Source: Plantago elongata
Taxonomy: Eukaryota > Streptophyta > Magnoliopsida > Lamiales > Plantaginaceae
Direction of reading: 5' to 3'
Assembly: GCA_036897095.1 (NCBI GenBank)
Contig: JAYMSP010001481.1
Span: 1 to 31,640 of the forward strand
DNA: 31,640 nt
The notes beneath the pieces were generated by a model. That model was given only the letters and a program-made list of their open reading frames with translations. It was not told the origin of the DNA and did no database searches. The position numbers and the translations under genes are program-made. Of this stretch, positions 22,419 through 31,640 are shown in pieces (the first letter of the stretch is position 1; each line of letters starts with the position of its first letter).

Positions 22419-22426
22419 TGGGCCCA
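22419..22426. promoter_or_regulatory. Site II-type motif (TGGGCCCA) upstream of the LRR gene
   Basis: The palindrome TGGGCCCA holds a TGGGCY site II core on both strands, about 180 bases upstream of the ATG. Two CCAAT boxes (22433 and near 22471) and TACGTGG (22406-22412) are close by. Site II plus telo-box is a known plant pairing bound by TCP-type factors; use here is inferred. Confidence 0.45.
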
Positions 22427-22516
22427 TTGCGACCAATGGAATCTGTAGGCTTCATTCATTCCTTCCTCGACCAATAGGTTTCAATTCGGAATTAATTATA
22501 AAAATAAATCCACATT

Positions 22517-22640
22517 ATCATATTTTATAACTTTCTTTGATCTCATTTTAATTGATTATACCTCCGTATAGTAATAATATCATATTTTATGACTTTCTTT
22601 GATCCCATCTTAATTGATTATACCTCCATATAGTAATAAA
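22517..22640. repeat. 62-bp tandem duplication
   Basis: Two adjacent copies (22517-22578 and 22579-22640) begin ATCATATTTTATRACTTTCT and differ at only a few positions. The unit is AT-rich and non-coding, lying upstream of the LRR-gene promoter. Confidence 0.9.
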
Positions 22641-24051
22641 TGACATAATATTCAATAATATTTATCTGTATGTATATAATTTCCATTAAATGACATTTAA
22701 AATATAATATAATTAGTTATAGTTGTTTAAACTTTAAAATAGCAATTTGAACTTTTGAGTGGTACGTCTATCTTTTAGTTTCCGTGTAAGTAGTAGTTCA
22801 TCTATATATGAATTCTTTTGTTGTACCCAAAACATCTCTAACTTTTCAAGTAAGTTCAAAATTTCTTAACATGAAATTTTGCTGCTTTTTACTATCATCT
22901 TCAAGATTATCACACTTCGCTTCTTGTTTCTAAATATATGTATATATGTTCAAAACATATGTTAATTTTTACCATAAAAGTTAGTATTTAGTAATTTTAT
23001 TCAATAATATAACACTTGAATTATGTACATTATTTTTTCGTGAAAAAGATATTTTTTAGTACAAACCGCTCATTAGGAATAAACTCCCTATAGGAATATT
23101 TTTTTCCGGTCCAGAGAATATGACTGTATGGAGTTTTTAATGTATTTCGGAGAGGCCAGATTAACGTTAAAAAGTTTACTAATAGATATTATATATTTAA
23201 TTTTATACCGTATTATATGCATTTCTAAATATGTGAATAGTGTCAAATCTTGTTCCCTTACAAAAAATGACGTCAAATCTAGGAAACCTAGCTACAAGCT
23301 CTTAACTGGAGTTTATGATGAGAACGAATAACTCTCCGATTAATTTCGTAGGTTTGAAGATTAAAAAAAGTAGAATATTGTGGATCCTAGGTTATACATG
23401 ACAAGATATGATGAAGGGTGATGGAAGCGAAAGTTTTATTCAATGTTACTTTAGCTCAAAGTACCTTGGAATCAATTATGTGTTAAAGTATTTATTTTGT
23501 TCATCAACTAGCTGCAAAAATTACTTACTCTCGTGTGTTCTTTAAGTTTTTAAGGGTTAATTAGTTATGTTACTATTCAAGTCTATATTCTCACATAAAG
23601 TTGTTCATCATAAACAAACTTAAAATTCAGTAGATGTGTTAATCGAATGGCACTTTAGTTCAACCTACTAGTCTTACTCTTCACCTGGAATAGAAGTCGT
23701 CTAGCCGACTTTATTTTTTTTAATAAGAATGATATATCTGAATTGCCTCCCTCCATTGATTTGCATCCTCTACAAATCGACCTAATTATATATATCATAC
23801 ATAATTCATACATTACTAAAAATGAAGGAAATTACACAACATCAATAAAATTACAATCGATTTTTACTTTTACATTCAAACTAGAATGAAGTAATTGTAT
23901 GTGAATGTGACAACTTCATTAAAATTTCATGAAAAACTTAGTAAGTTGATTTTACACGAGAACATCAACAACAAATATAAATTAATCCCAAGTCATATAA
24001 AAAAATGTAGAATGAGATTATCTTGGAAATTATAGTATAATTTGATTTTAC
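22641..24051. other. AT-rich intergenic spacer
   Basis: No coding sequence, RNA gene or bounded repeat was recognised on either strand. The DNA is AT-rich with short poly(A/T) runs. It ends at the poly(T) that marks the LINE tail. Confidence 0.6.
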
Positions 24052-25553
24052 TTTTTTTTTTTTAGAATAAGATTGCATTCATTGAAAAGCTGAAGCATCG
24101 AATGTTACATAATACAAGAAATCAGAATGGCAAAGTCAAAGTTCCATTACAATCAATAGAAACATCTTTGGCTAGTCTATGTGCTAAATAGTTCTCATTC
24201 CTCCTAACATGAACAAACTCAATTGAGGAAAAAAAGGATAACAAAGCCACGCCATCTTGAACATATATATCAGCACTAGATAGATTTTCAGTACGTTTCT
24301 GAAAAGCAGAAACTGCTTAAACATTATGTCCTTCAACTTTCAGTTTTGTCCATCCCATATTAGATTGCAAATTTAATTCCTTCCACAATAGCCAAAGTTT
24401 CAGCTACAGCTGGTTGATTAATGTGTGCAAAATTCCTATTACACCAAGCAAGGACAGCTCCTTGAGAATCACGAGCAACAATTCATATACCTACTGATCT
24501 CAGGTGAATTGCACATAGTTGCATCAATGTTCACCTTTACGAAATCTTCTAGTGGAGGAATCCATTATGACGGACCGGCAACATGTACAAACATAGTGAA
24601 TAAAACCTTGGCTTTCTTATAATTCGAGATGTACTGCACAATAAATCGAACGGCTTCACGAGGATCAGAGATTGTACCACCGTGAACCACTCTGTTTCTC
24701 TGAAACCAGATGCACCAACATAGACAAGTAATCTTGACGAATTGATTCTTATTTGTAATTTTGTGAACCTATTGACCAATCCCAAATTGTATCGACATTA
24801 TGAAAAATATAGTGATAAGGAATGTCAGACATAGCCCATATTAAGCGCATAAAATGGCAGTGAAGAAATAAATGAAGTGTTAATTCTTCATTGTCGCCGC
24901 AAAGAGGACAGACTGATTGTTGAATAAGTTTCCGTCGAACCAGGTTAACAGTTAACGGTAAACCATTCCCATTAGACGCCACATAAAGACCTTAGTCTTG
25001 TTTTGTAAATGAACTTTCCAAATGAACGACCAGTCCAAAACCTCTGGTGTGATGCTCGTGCTGGGAGCAAGAAGTCGTGCCTTGGATTTCTTCAGTTTTT
25101 TAATCAAGTGATAAGTTGATCTTACCGAATAAAATCACGAGTTTGTCTCATGCCATACTTGAGTATTAGACAATTGAATTCCAGGAACTGGAATTTGTAA
25201 GATGTGTTGAGCATCATCTTCCCAAAAGAGTGTGTGAATTAGAGTTACATTCCAGGAGTTTGAATCTATATCAATCAAAGAGGAGACAATTGTATCATCT
25301 AAGTTATAAAATTTGGAGTTATTGGCCGAAATGAACTCTCTCTCGGTATCCACGAATCTCCCCATATACGAATATTTTCACCATTGCCCAAACGCCACTG
25401 AATTCATTGTTTGATCATATCAATTGTACCACAAATAGACTTCCATGTAAAATAAGCATTGGCATTTGGTTTATCATCAAGAACACTATATGTGAAAAAT
25501 ATTTTGCTTTTAAAACCCGACTTAGATAATTCGGATTTTGCAAAATACGCCAT
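24052..25553 (-). mobile_element. LINE (L1-type) ORF2 carboxyl part, with poly(A) tail
   Basis: Read on the minus strand, WRILQNPNYLSRVLKAKYF, AYFTWKSICGTIDMIKQ, WRLGNGENIRIWGDSWIP and FIWKVHLQNKTKVFMWRLM lead into a zf-RVT zinc-binding domain (NLVRRKLIQQSVCPLCG, LHLFLHCHF, IWAMSDIP). Then come WFQRNRVVHGGTISDPREA and an RNase H-like region (WIPPLEDFVKVNIDATM...). The 3' end is a poly(A) of 12, seen as poly(T) at 24052-24063. Several stops and frame changes are present (for example before the GPS-WIPP junction near 24572 and after MIKQ near 25407), so it is dead. The 5' part is missing or displaced; reverse-transcriptase sequence of the same kind reappears at 28430-28655. No target duplication was found. 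Confidence 0.85.
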
Positions 25554-26400
25554 TGTCACGCCTCAAAACAAAAATAATTTGGTGCGACCAGCCATCTATC
25601 GTGCCATGAGCTCACACCAAGATGAAACCTACTTTTACTTTACAAAACAGTTTTAAATAGTTTTAAAGGTAATACAGAGCGTCTAAAATACAAATACAAT
25701 AGATACAAGAATTTACATTCTAAAACCTCAACAAAACAACTACTAATCTTCTATACAAAGAATACGCAACTCTCAGAACTCCACTCGATTATCCGAACCG
25801 ACTCCTAGATACGTTGATCCACATACACTTCGCTAAACATCTGAAACGAGGTGTAAGGGTGAGCTCCTGACACTTTTACCCGGATCAAGTACATATAGAA
25901 AAGTTTGCATACATGTATATATCTTAAATTTAATAAAAAAAATCATTTTCTTAGCATGGAACATATGTCACAATACACAATTCAATTTAGCTCGAATTAA
26001 ATATACACTACGACCACTAGTGTGAGTCCGGTGGCACAGAGGTCGGCTCCACATAATATATACACCAACACATGGGGTCCACAATTACCCCATAACACAT
26101 ACGGGTCCACAAACCCCTTAACATATAAGGGTCCACAATAACATAACATAGATCTCCAAAAGCACAACAATACCTCCAAAAGGGTTCACAGAATTCATAG
26201 GCATATTGATGAGCATAAACGTACGTACACATAATCCATGCTTTATCAAAAGACTTTCACAATTCCATAAACAAGTAAAACATTTTATAGGATACACATA
26301 CTTGATCCTTCTTCGAAAAGACTATTATACCAAGTCCCATCACTTGATATTCAGGCACATTGAAGGTATATACTAGAAGAGCACATAAGGGCTTCATCAA
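25554..26400. mobile_element. Probable Ty3/gypsy LTR fragment or solo LTR (fossil)
   Basis: It starts TGTCACGCCTCAAAAC, a start typical of plant Ty3/gypsy (chromovirus) LTRs, directly against the LINE. The following text (CCACACC/CACACCAAGATGAAACC-like, GGTGTAAGGGTGAGCTCC, CCCGGATCAAGTACATAT) has the style of such LTRs. No gag-pol was seen. The right edge could not be placed; 26400 is a guess. Degraded and probably old. Confidence 0.45.
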
Positions 26401-26573
26401 CAACAATTGGAATTGAAGAAATCATTAACCAGGTAGGCACCAAACAAGCCTCATCAGAGAGCTAGTGTTGTCTAGATTTAACATGAGTTTATAAGGCAAC
26501 ACACTTTTGGGGCTAGACTATTTCAACTCCTGAGCCAGCCCCAGGTTGCAGATTGGAGATTTCTCCACCAGGA

Positions 26574-26842
26574 GCTTGTTGTTCCAGAAGCATTGCAGCA
26601 CTTGGATCTTGTTCCAGATTTGGTTCAGTACAGGGATTTTGTTGTTCTAGAAGCGTTATAGCACTTGGATCTTGTTCCAGATTCGGTTCAGTACCGGGAT
26701 TTTATTGTTCCAGAAGCGTTGTAGCACTTGGATCTTGTTCCAGATTCGGTTCAAACTGGGATTTTCTTGTTCCAGAAGCGTTGCAGCACTTGGATCTTGT
26801 TCCAGATTCAGTTCAGTACCGGGATTTCGTTGTTCCAGAAGC
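26574..26842. repeat. 63-bp minisatellite, about four copies, joined to a SWEET tail
   Basis: GTTCCAGAAG recurs at 26581, 26644 (as GTTCTAGAAG), 26707, 26769 and 26832, giving units of 63, 63, 62 and 63 bp. Each unit also carries CACTTGGATCTTGTTCCAGA. On the minus strand it reads as a 21-residue repeat (LLEQRNPGTELNLEQDPSAA), continuous with the SWEET carboxyl end. The single 62-bp unit shifts the frame. Confidence 0.92.
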
Positions 26843-26856
26843 GATTCAACAGCAGA

Positions 26857-27717
26857 ATTGAGAACTTGTGGTTGGGCTTTGCAAAAGTGGAAGATTGCAT
26901 ATATCAATAGCTGAATTGCACCCAAACCAGCTAATTACATTGGAAATCTGTAAAAAGAAAGGAAACAAGAACAACTCGATTAGGTTGGTGAACATGCTCA
27001 TTACTTTGTATCTTATTTCAGGTGTTTTTAGATAGAGAATGCACTTACAACAAGATAGTTGTCTTTTGCAGGAATTCCATAGATGAGCCAGCAAGTGTTG
27101 CTCAAGCATCTGAAAAATGATGGATTGAATGGCATGTCATATTCCACTGTGCTAGTCTCAATGCACTTTGCCTGCAAACAACTCATTAGAAAGGATTTAT
27201 GAAGTACAAACAATCACTGAATGAAGGCATGGGCTTCAGTTGTGCTACTTGAATACTTCCCTATTCAATATCTTTTCTAATTTCCTGTTCTATAATTTTA
27301 ACTACATGATCAAAAAACACAACTCTTTTGCCTTGAAATAAACTAGTTAAGAATCTTGAATTAATTATATTTACTCTAAGAACTCAATTCACTTCTATGT
27401 CTACATGCGTATTTTACCAAGGCGAGAGACTTACGAAGGCTGCCATCAAAGGTGAAGCATGGATAATGATGGATGCGACAGCTGCTGCAGTGCCGCATAT
27501 AGTCTTCCTGTCATGGCCATGGAGAGCAAAGGTAGAAACTGATGCAATTGCAGCGAAGATTATGAGGAGAATACCAAGTAGTGTCCCTATCCTCCGCCTC
27601 TCCTTCCATGTGGCATATATAAGGAAGATTACTACATAAACTGACTCAAACAGAGCTCCAAATCCATTTATAAATGATACTAACTGGTTGTTCGGCGACA
27701 CGAAAGGTAGGCCATAC
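26857..27717 (-). pseudogene. SWEET: SWEET (MtN3/saliva) sugar transporter, last exons, broken
   Basis: SWEETs are seven-helix membrane uniporters for sugars. Three minus-strand exons are seen. 27717-27435 reads YGLPFVSPNNQLVSFINGFG, LFESVYVVIFLIYA and LHGHDRKTICGTAAAVASII. 27171-27049 reads VEYDMPFNPSFF and LSNTCWLIYGIPAKDNYLV. From 26947 it reads ISNV, then GLGAIQLLIYAIFHF and CKAQPQVLNSAVESLLEQ. Both introns have GTAAGT donors and CAG acceptors. The match follows clade I SWEETs from the end of the first MtN3 domain to helix seven. Breaks: exons for the first helices are absent from the DNA to the right, exon 3 is out of frame by one base between ISNV and AGLGAIQ, and VEYDMPF has an extra Asp. 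The tail runs into the 63-bp minisatellite. It is most likely a pseudogene or a fragment moved with a transposon. Confidence 0.82.
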
Positions 27718-27929
27718 CTGTTGAATTCATCACATACAATAGACAATATTACATTCATCAATCAACAGAGATGCTATTTTTTTCTCACTAAATGACACAC
27801 CACATGAAATTTCTTCGTGTTTGATGCTTAACAAGGCACTTCGAAGCACTTTATATGTACTTAAATCAGATTTTTAACTTAACCAATGACATGTTTCAAG
27901 AAGAGCACATAGGCCGGAGAACACTACGT

Positions 27930-28428
27930 GAAGTAGTCCATCATACCAACATAGCGGAGAACAAACACATCTCAAACATAATGCTATCATTGTTCTACAA
28001 ATACAAACAGATACATCAAGGTAAACACAGAGTAATTGCAGCTCAAAACATGATACTATTATCATTGTCAATAGATAAACACCAAACAAAAACAACAAAA
28101 ACATCATGTCATCATAGTTTTACAAACGAAAACAGATACATAACAAATTCTTCGTGAGCAGATAGGTTCGAGAATGCTTAATGAACAAAAGTAGCTCAAA
28201 CATAATGCTATCACTGTTCTAGAAACAACTACAGATACATCAAGGTAAACACAGAGTAGTTGCAGCTCAAAACACGATACTATAACTGTTAATAGATAAA
28301 CACAGAGTAATCGCAACTCAAAACATGATACTACAACTGTTAACAGATAAACATAGAGTAATAGCAATTCAATACATGATACTACAACTGTTAACAGATA
28401 AACACAGAGTAATCGCAACTCAAAACAT
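27930..28428. repeat. Nested tandem repeat: 51-bp units within a 224-bp duplication
   Basis: Four 51-bp units start with GGTAAACACAGAG or GATAAACACAGAG at 28244, 28295, 28346 and 28397, spaced exactly 51. A larger segment starting CTCAAACATAATGCTATCA occurs at 27971 and again at 28195 (offset 224), each followed by ACAGATACATCAAGGTAAAC. Minus-strand open frames across it (LLCVYLLTVVVSCFEL repeats) are by-products of the 17-codon unit length rather than a gene. Confidence 0.9.
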
Positions 28429-28429
28429 C

Positions 28430-28655
28430 CCTCTTACTATCACACAACGCATCCCAATTCACCCAATGTATCTTTCTTTCCATTCCTTCTTTCCACCAAA
28501 ATTTAGCAATAATTGATTCAAGTTCATGAAGAAGTTATTCTGGTAACTTGAAACATCCCATGACAAAAGTATATATAGCTTGAAGCACGGATTTTATTAA
28601 GACTTCTTTTCCAGCCTTTGATAAGGATTTCTCACCAAAACCTCTAGTCTTTGCC
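28430..28655 (-). mobile_element. LINE ORF2 reverse-transcriptase fragment
   Basis: The minus strand reads AKTRGFGEKSLSKAGKEVLI, then KSVLQAIYTFVMGCFKLPE, a stop, then LLHELESIIAKFWW, ERKIHWVNWDALCDSKR. This is the thumb-side region of plant L1-type ORF2, which normally lies just before the WRILQNPNYL segment that appears at 25553. It ends exactly where the 51-bp repeats begin. A 24-base piece (AAGGCTGGAAAAGAAGTCTT plus ATAA) is duplicated about 75 bases upstream at 28665-28690. Confidence 0.8.
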
Positions 28656-28699
28656 CAAAATAGGACTTATTAAGACTTCTTTTCCAGCCTTAGAATAGG

Positions 28700-31640
28700 A
28701 CTTATTGTAAGGTGAACTCAATTGTCTGTTCTAGTGAATTTCAGGTCTCAGAAAAGCCGAAGTGGATTAGTTGGAGGATTACGCCACCTTTAGATACCAC
28801 CATAAACTGATGTGTTATCTACTTTATTGTACTTACTTTCCAGCATCACACACACATTATTAATGCTAAGCAAAAAAATGTTTATCTATCGCTTAAAGTC
28901 TTCCGCTCTCTGAATCTAAGTATCTGAAATCTCCCAGTTTCTAAGAAAGACTGTTTATCGATGAGAGTTTTAAAAGCCTATTCACGCCCCCCCCCCTCTA
29001 GTCTTTTCCTTTGTCGTTATCTGGACCAACAAGTGGTATCAGAGCAGGAAGTTCCCAAGCCTTCTGCATTGAACCTTGATCCCACATATAGGTAAAGTTT
29101 TTATTGCTTTTCGAGGACATTTTAATTGTGTGTTAAGTGTGCAGATATGTCTCTGAGTGATGCTCCGGTTCTTAAACCAAAAAATTACGAGAAATGGAAG
29201 AACAACATGATGCTGCATCTTGAAGCAATCAGTGAATGAGATGATCTATGTCATCAAGGAAGGACAAATCAAAATTAGACAGCTCAAGCACGTGATTGGA
29301 GTATTTGATGGTCAGAGAAATATTGATGTTGAAGGTAGTGACACTTCCACTAGTGATAGTGGTCGTGCTGCTGCTGGACAAGTTGAGTACGAAGACAAAC
29401 CTCGTGAACTCTAGACATAGGAAGATGCCAAGAGACACAGGTTGGATGGTCAAGCTCGTAACATCATCATTCGATCGACACTTGAGCATACACAGTGCAA
29501 ACTGTGGTGTGCAAAGACGACAAAAATTGCATGGCAATTGATTGAAGAAATCTATGCTGGAACTGAGAAAACCAAGGAAAATAAGTTCGAAGTTCTAAAG
29601 TTGAAATTCCAAAACTTCAAACAGGGTCCCACTGAAACTCTGGAAGAACTTAATTTTCGATTTACTACTCTCATGAGTGATATGGATGCACTTGGAGAAA
29701 GTGACAGATATTCAAATTATGAGAATGTGAAAACCATCGTCATAAGCTTGAACCAGTATTGGGAGTATACCCAGTACTTCTATTTCAACTAGGAAATTCC
29801 CCAAATCACTCCAGTTGAACTCTTTTTACATTTGGCCACTGAAAACTATGAGACAACCCAACGAGGATTGGCTGCAGCTGAAAAGTTGCAAAGTGTTGCT
29901 CTAGTTACCCAAGGTATCTCTGAAAAGAAGATTACAAAGGAAGTGTCTGAAGAAAATGCTCTTGCAGTGCATGACATGAAGAAATATGTGAGTCAAGAAA
30001 TTGAAAGGAGAAAAGAAAAGAGAATCTCAAAAAGCATCTCGGCCTAAACTACCATCAGTACAAGGATATCCAAATGAACAACTCTCTGAACAATCCTGCT
30101 CAGAAAGCCGTTAGTACTGAAGTTGCTGAAGTTGGGAATTATATCTACTTCTATTGTCAGATACCCAGTCACTTCAAACGTGATTGTCTTGCTTTTAGCA
30201 AATTTAAGACGGGTGACAAAAATGAGAGAAGAACATTCAAGAGAACTCATAGGGCATTACTCACTGAAGAGAGAAAGAAGAATCAAATTCAACTTGATGC
30301 TCTGGATATTGAGTCAGATTTTGAAAGTGAGGATTCAGAAGACTCAAAATTACCATCACCAGAATTGTGCGGGATAACTCACGATTTTATCGACTTTGGC
30401 CTACAGAAGATTTGCGCAGAGTTGCTGAGATAGTAGGTCCTGACATCTCTAACATTGAAGAATGACTTATGGCTGATGAGGTAATAAACACATCACAATT
30501 CTTGTATTATGAAAGTGATGATGATGAAATTAAGAATTTGGAATTGGTCAAGAGTGAACTTGATCGATATGAGAAAGAATTTTTGGTTGCCGAGTCAAAA
30601 ACCAAAGTTCTGGAAGAATGCATAGAAACTCTTGAAAAAGAGATTTCTAATTTGACCAAGGTATCTGTGATTCAAGACGCTGAAATAGCATATCTAAAAT
30701 CCCAGATATCTGAGAATGAAAATTCTCATGAACTAGCCTTGAATGAGCTAAATGAGAAATTGAAGAAACTTCTTTCTGAAAATGAGAACTCAAAAAGAAA
30801 GAGGTATCTTTCAAATCATTTGTCAAAGCTAGTAACACTCTCATGGAGGTTCAATCATATGTGAGAGACCCTTATGAGAAAGGAGGAATTGGACTTGATG
30901 CCCAATCAAGTATTTCCACTCCTCTGAAAAAAAGTGATGGAAGGTTGACCTCTGTGAAAAGTCAACAGAAAGGTTCCAAAGAAGCCTATAGCATTGGTCA
31001 GAAAGATAAGGTTCTTGAAAAAGGTAAAGCAGTTGCTAGCAAACCTTTGAAGGAACAACAAGTCCCAAAGAAACATGTGGAACATGTTTATGAAAAGAAA
31101 CATAATCCTTTAACTTGTGATCATCCACAATGTTGTATCACTAGGAAGGGAAGCATCACTTGTTTGGGTTTATTTCCTACTGTACCATTCTATGGATATA
31201 AGGATGATGCGGAAACTGGTGAGGCTACTGAAAGTCGTGTTCAGAAAGCCAGTGGTGCTCGAAATGGTATTGTCTATCGTGCTATCGGGAAGGTCCTAAT
31301 GCAACAATATGAGGAAGGACAAGAGCGATGGTGGAAAACTAGAATTGCTTATAGAAATAATCAGAAGTGGAAGCAATCGCAAGCCACTGAAAATCTGAAT
31401 GCCATGGCTAGAAGGAACTTGGCCAGGATGACATAACTTGCGGAAAAGCAATCTCAGAAACCTAACAAGACTCTGAAGCCACCACGAGGAACACCAAGGA
31501 ACACACCAAGAAGGAAAATCGATTTGAGATTTGATGATTCTAAGGTTCATCATTATGTTCCAAATAGACAAAAACCTACTCCTAAGAAATTCATTCAGAA
31601 ATGGATTCCCACAGGAAGAGTGTTAAGTCTAAGTGGTTCT
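28700..31640 (+). mobile_element. Sirevirus-like Copia element, 5' part (fossil, cut by window edge)
   Basis: An LTR ends near 29031 (GGACCAACA) and is followed by a primer binding site for initiator tRNA-Met (TGGTATCAGAGC, 29034-29045). The LTR's left edge is not resolved but lies after about 28690. A gag region begins at 29147 (MSLSDAPVLKPKNYEKWKNN) and carries the capsid-like part (QLIEEIYAG, LKLKFQNFKQGPTETLEELN, FRFTTLMSDM), a zinc knuckle (near 30145) and a long coiled-coil stretch at 30469-30800. A long gag with a coiled coil suits the Sirevirus (SIRE/Maximus) lineage. The element runs past the window, so pol and the 3' LTR are unseen. The gag is broken in several places; old. Confidence 0.82.
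29147..31436 (+). pseudogene. gag region of the Sirevirus-like Copia element (fossil)
   Basis: Order of parts: an N-terminal segment, capsid-like helical region (about 29440-29790), spacer, CCHC-type knuckle (about 30145-30190), acidic Ser/Asp-rich linker, coiled coil (SELDRYEKEFLVAESKTKVL, LTKVSVIQDAEIAYLKSQIS) and a Lys-rich segment. This order follows Sirevirus gag, in which pol continues downstream. It is a decayed copy with several breaks. Confidence 0.75.

Noticed and set aside
27874-28107. N-terminal exons of the SWEET gene
   Set aside because: The minus-strand frame is hydrophobic but lacks the expected SPVPTF, KSVEEFSPVPY or LNCxLWxxYG motifs and lies in repeat DNA.
28104-28418. Minus-strand open frame with hydrophobic 17-residue repeats (LLCVYLLTVVVSCFEL), like a membrane protein
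   Set aside because: It is produced by the 51-bp tandem unit (17 codons), which stays open in phase. There is no homology, promoter or gene context.
28981-28998. Run of C (CACGCCCCCCCCCCTCTAG) as a possible G-quadruplex or regulatory site
   Set aside because: A polypyrimidine C-run of this kind is common near the end of Copia LTRs of this type, and a single run does not make a G4 motif.
1-31640. CRISPR arrays, operons, ribosome binding sites, tRNA or rRNA genes
   Set aside because: This is plant nuclear DNA; the tandem arrays have no spacer structure, and no cloverleaf or rRNA sequence was recognised by eye.

Overview
This is plant nuclear DNA, from a dicot and probably an asterid (Lamiales is a guess from overall flavour, not shown). 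Evidence: plant-type callose synthase, SWEET and URGT-like exons with GT-AG introns, Stowaway MITEs with TA target sites, a plant MULE, and Copia elements primed by initiator tRNA-Met. Only one gene looks close to whole. The rest is gene fragments and transposable elements.

Layout. (1) 1-461: edge of a Copia element on the minus strand. (2) 1162-3336, plus strand: the last five exons of a callose synthase. The upstream exons are not in the window, and the Copia element probably sits in the intron before them. (3) 3975-4975: a possible terminal-inverted-repeat element around a broken intronless copy of the ESCRT-III gene CHMP1. (4) 5142-10560: a decayed Mutator-like element. Its transposase gene (plus strand) converges on a small GRF zinc-finger/membrane-anchor gene (minus strand), an arrangement like maize mudrA/mudrB. 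(5) 10560-12560: an AT-rich block built on a recurring TTAAAACTATAA-like motif, next to the promoter and first exon of a URGT-type nucleotide-sugar transporter. (6) 13642-22240, minus strand: a five-exon SDS22-type leucine-rich-repeat gene of the plant STK11IP-like family. It has a 4.9-kb intron loaded with MITEs, and a telo-box plus site II motif at its 5' end. (7) 24052-28655: LINE ORF2 pieces flanking a 2.9-kb block that holds a Ty3/gypsy-like LTR, a 63-bp minisatellite, a broken SWEET gene and a 51-bp/224-bp nested repeat. (8) About 28700-31640: the 5' part of a second, Sirevirus-like Copia element on the plus strand, running off the window.

No pathway or operon links these genes. The main story is host-gene fragments (CHMP1, URGT, SWEET, possibly callose synthase) lying inside or against transposons, and a MULE carrying an unusual convergent accessory gene. 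All product names come from reading translations by eye. No database search was run, and family comparisons rest on memory.
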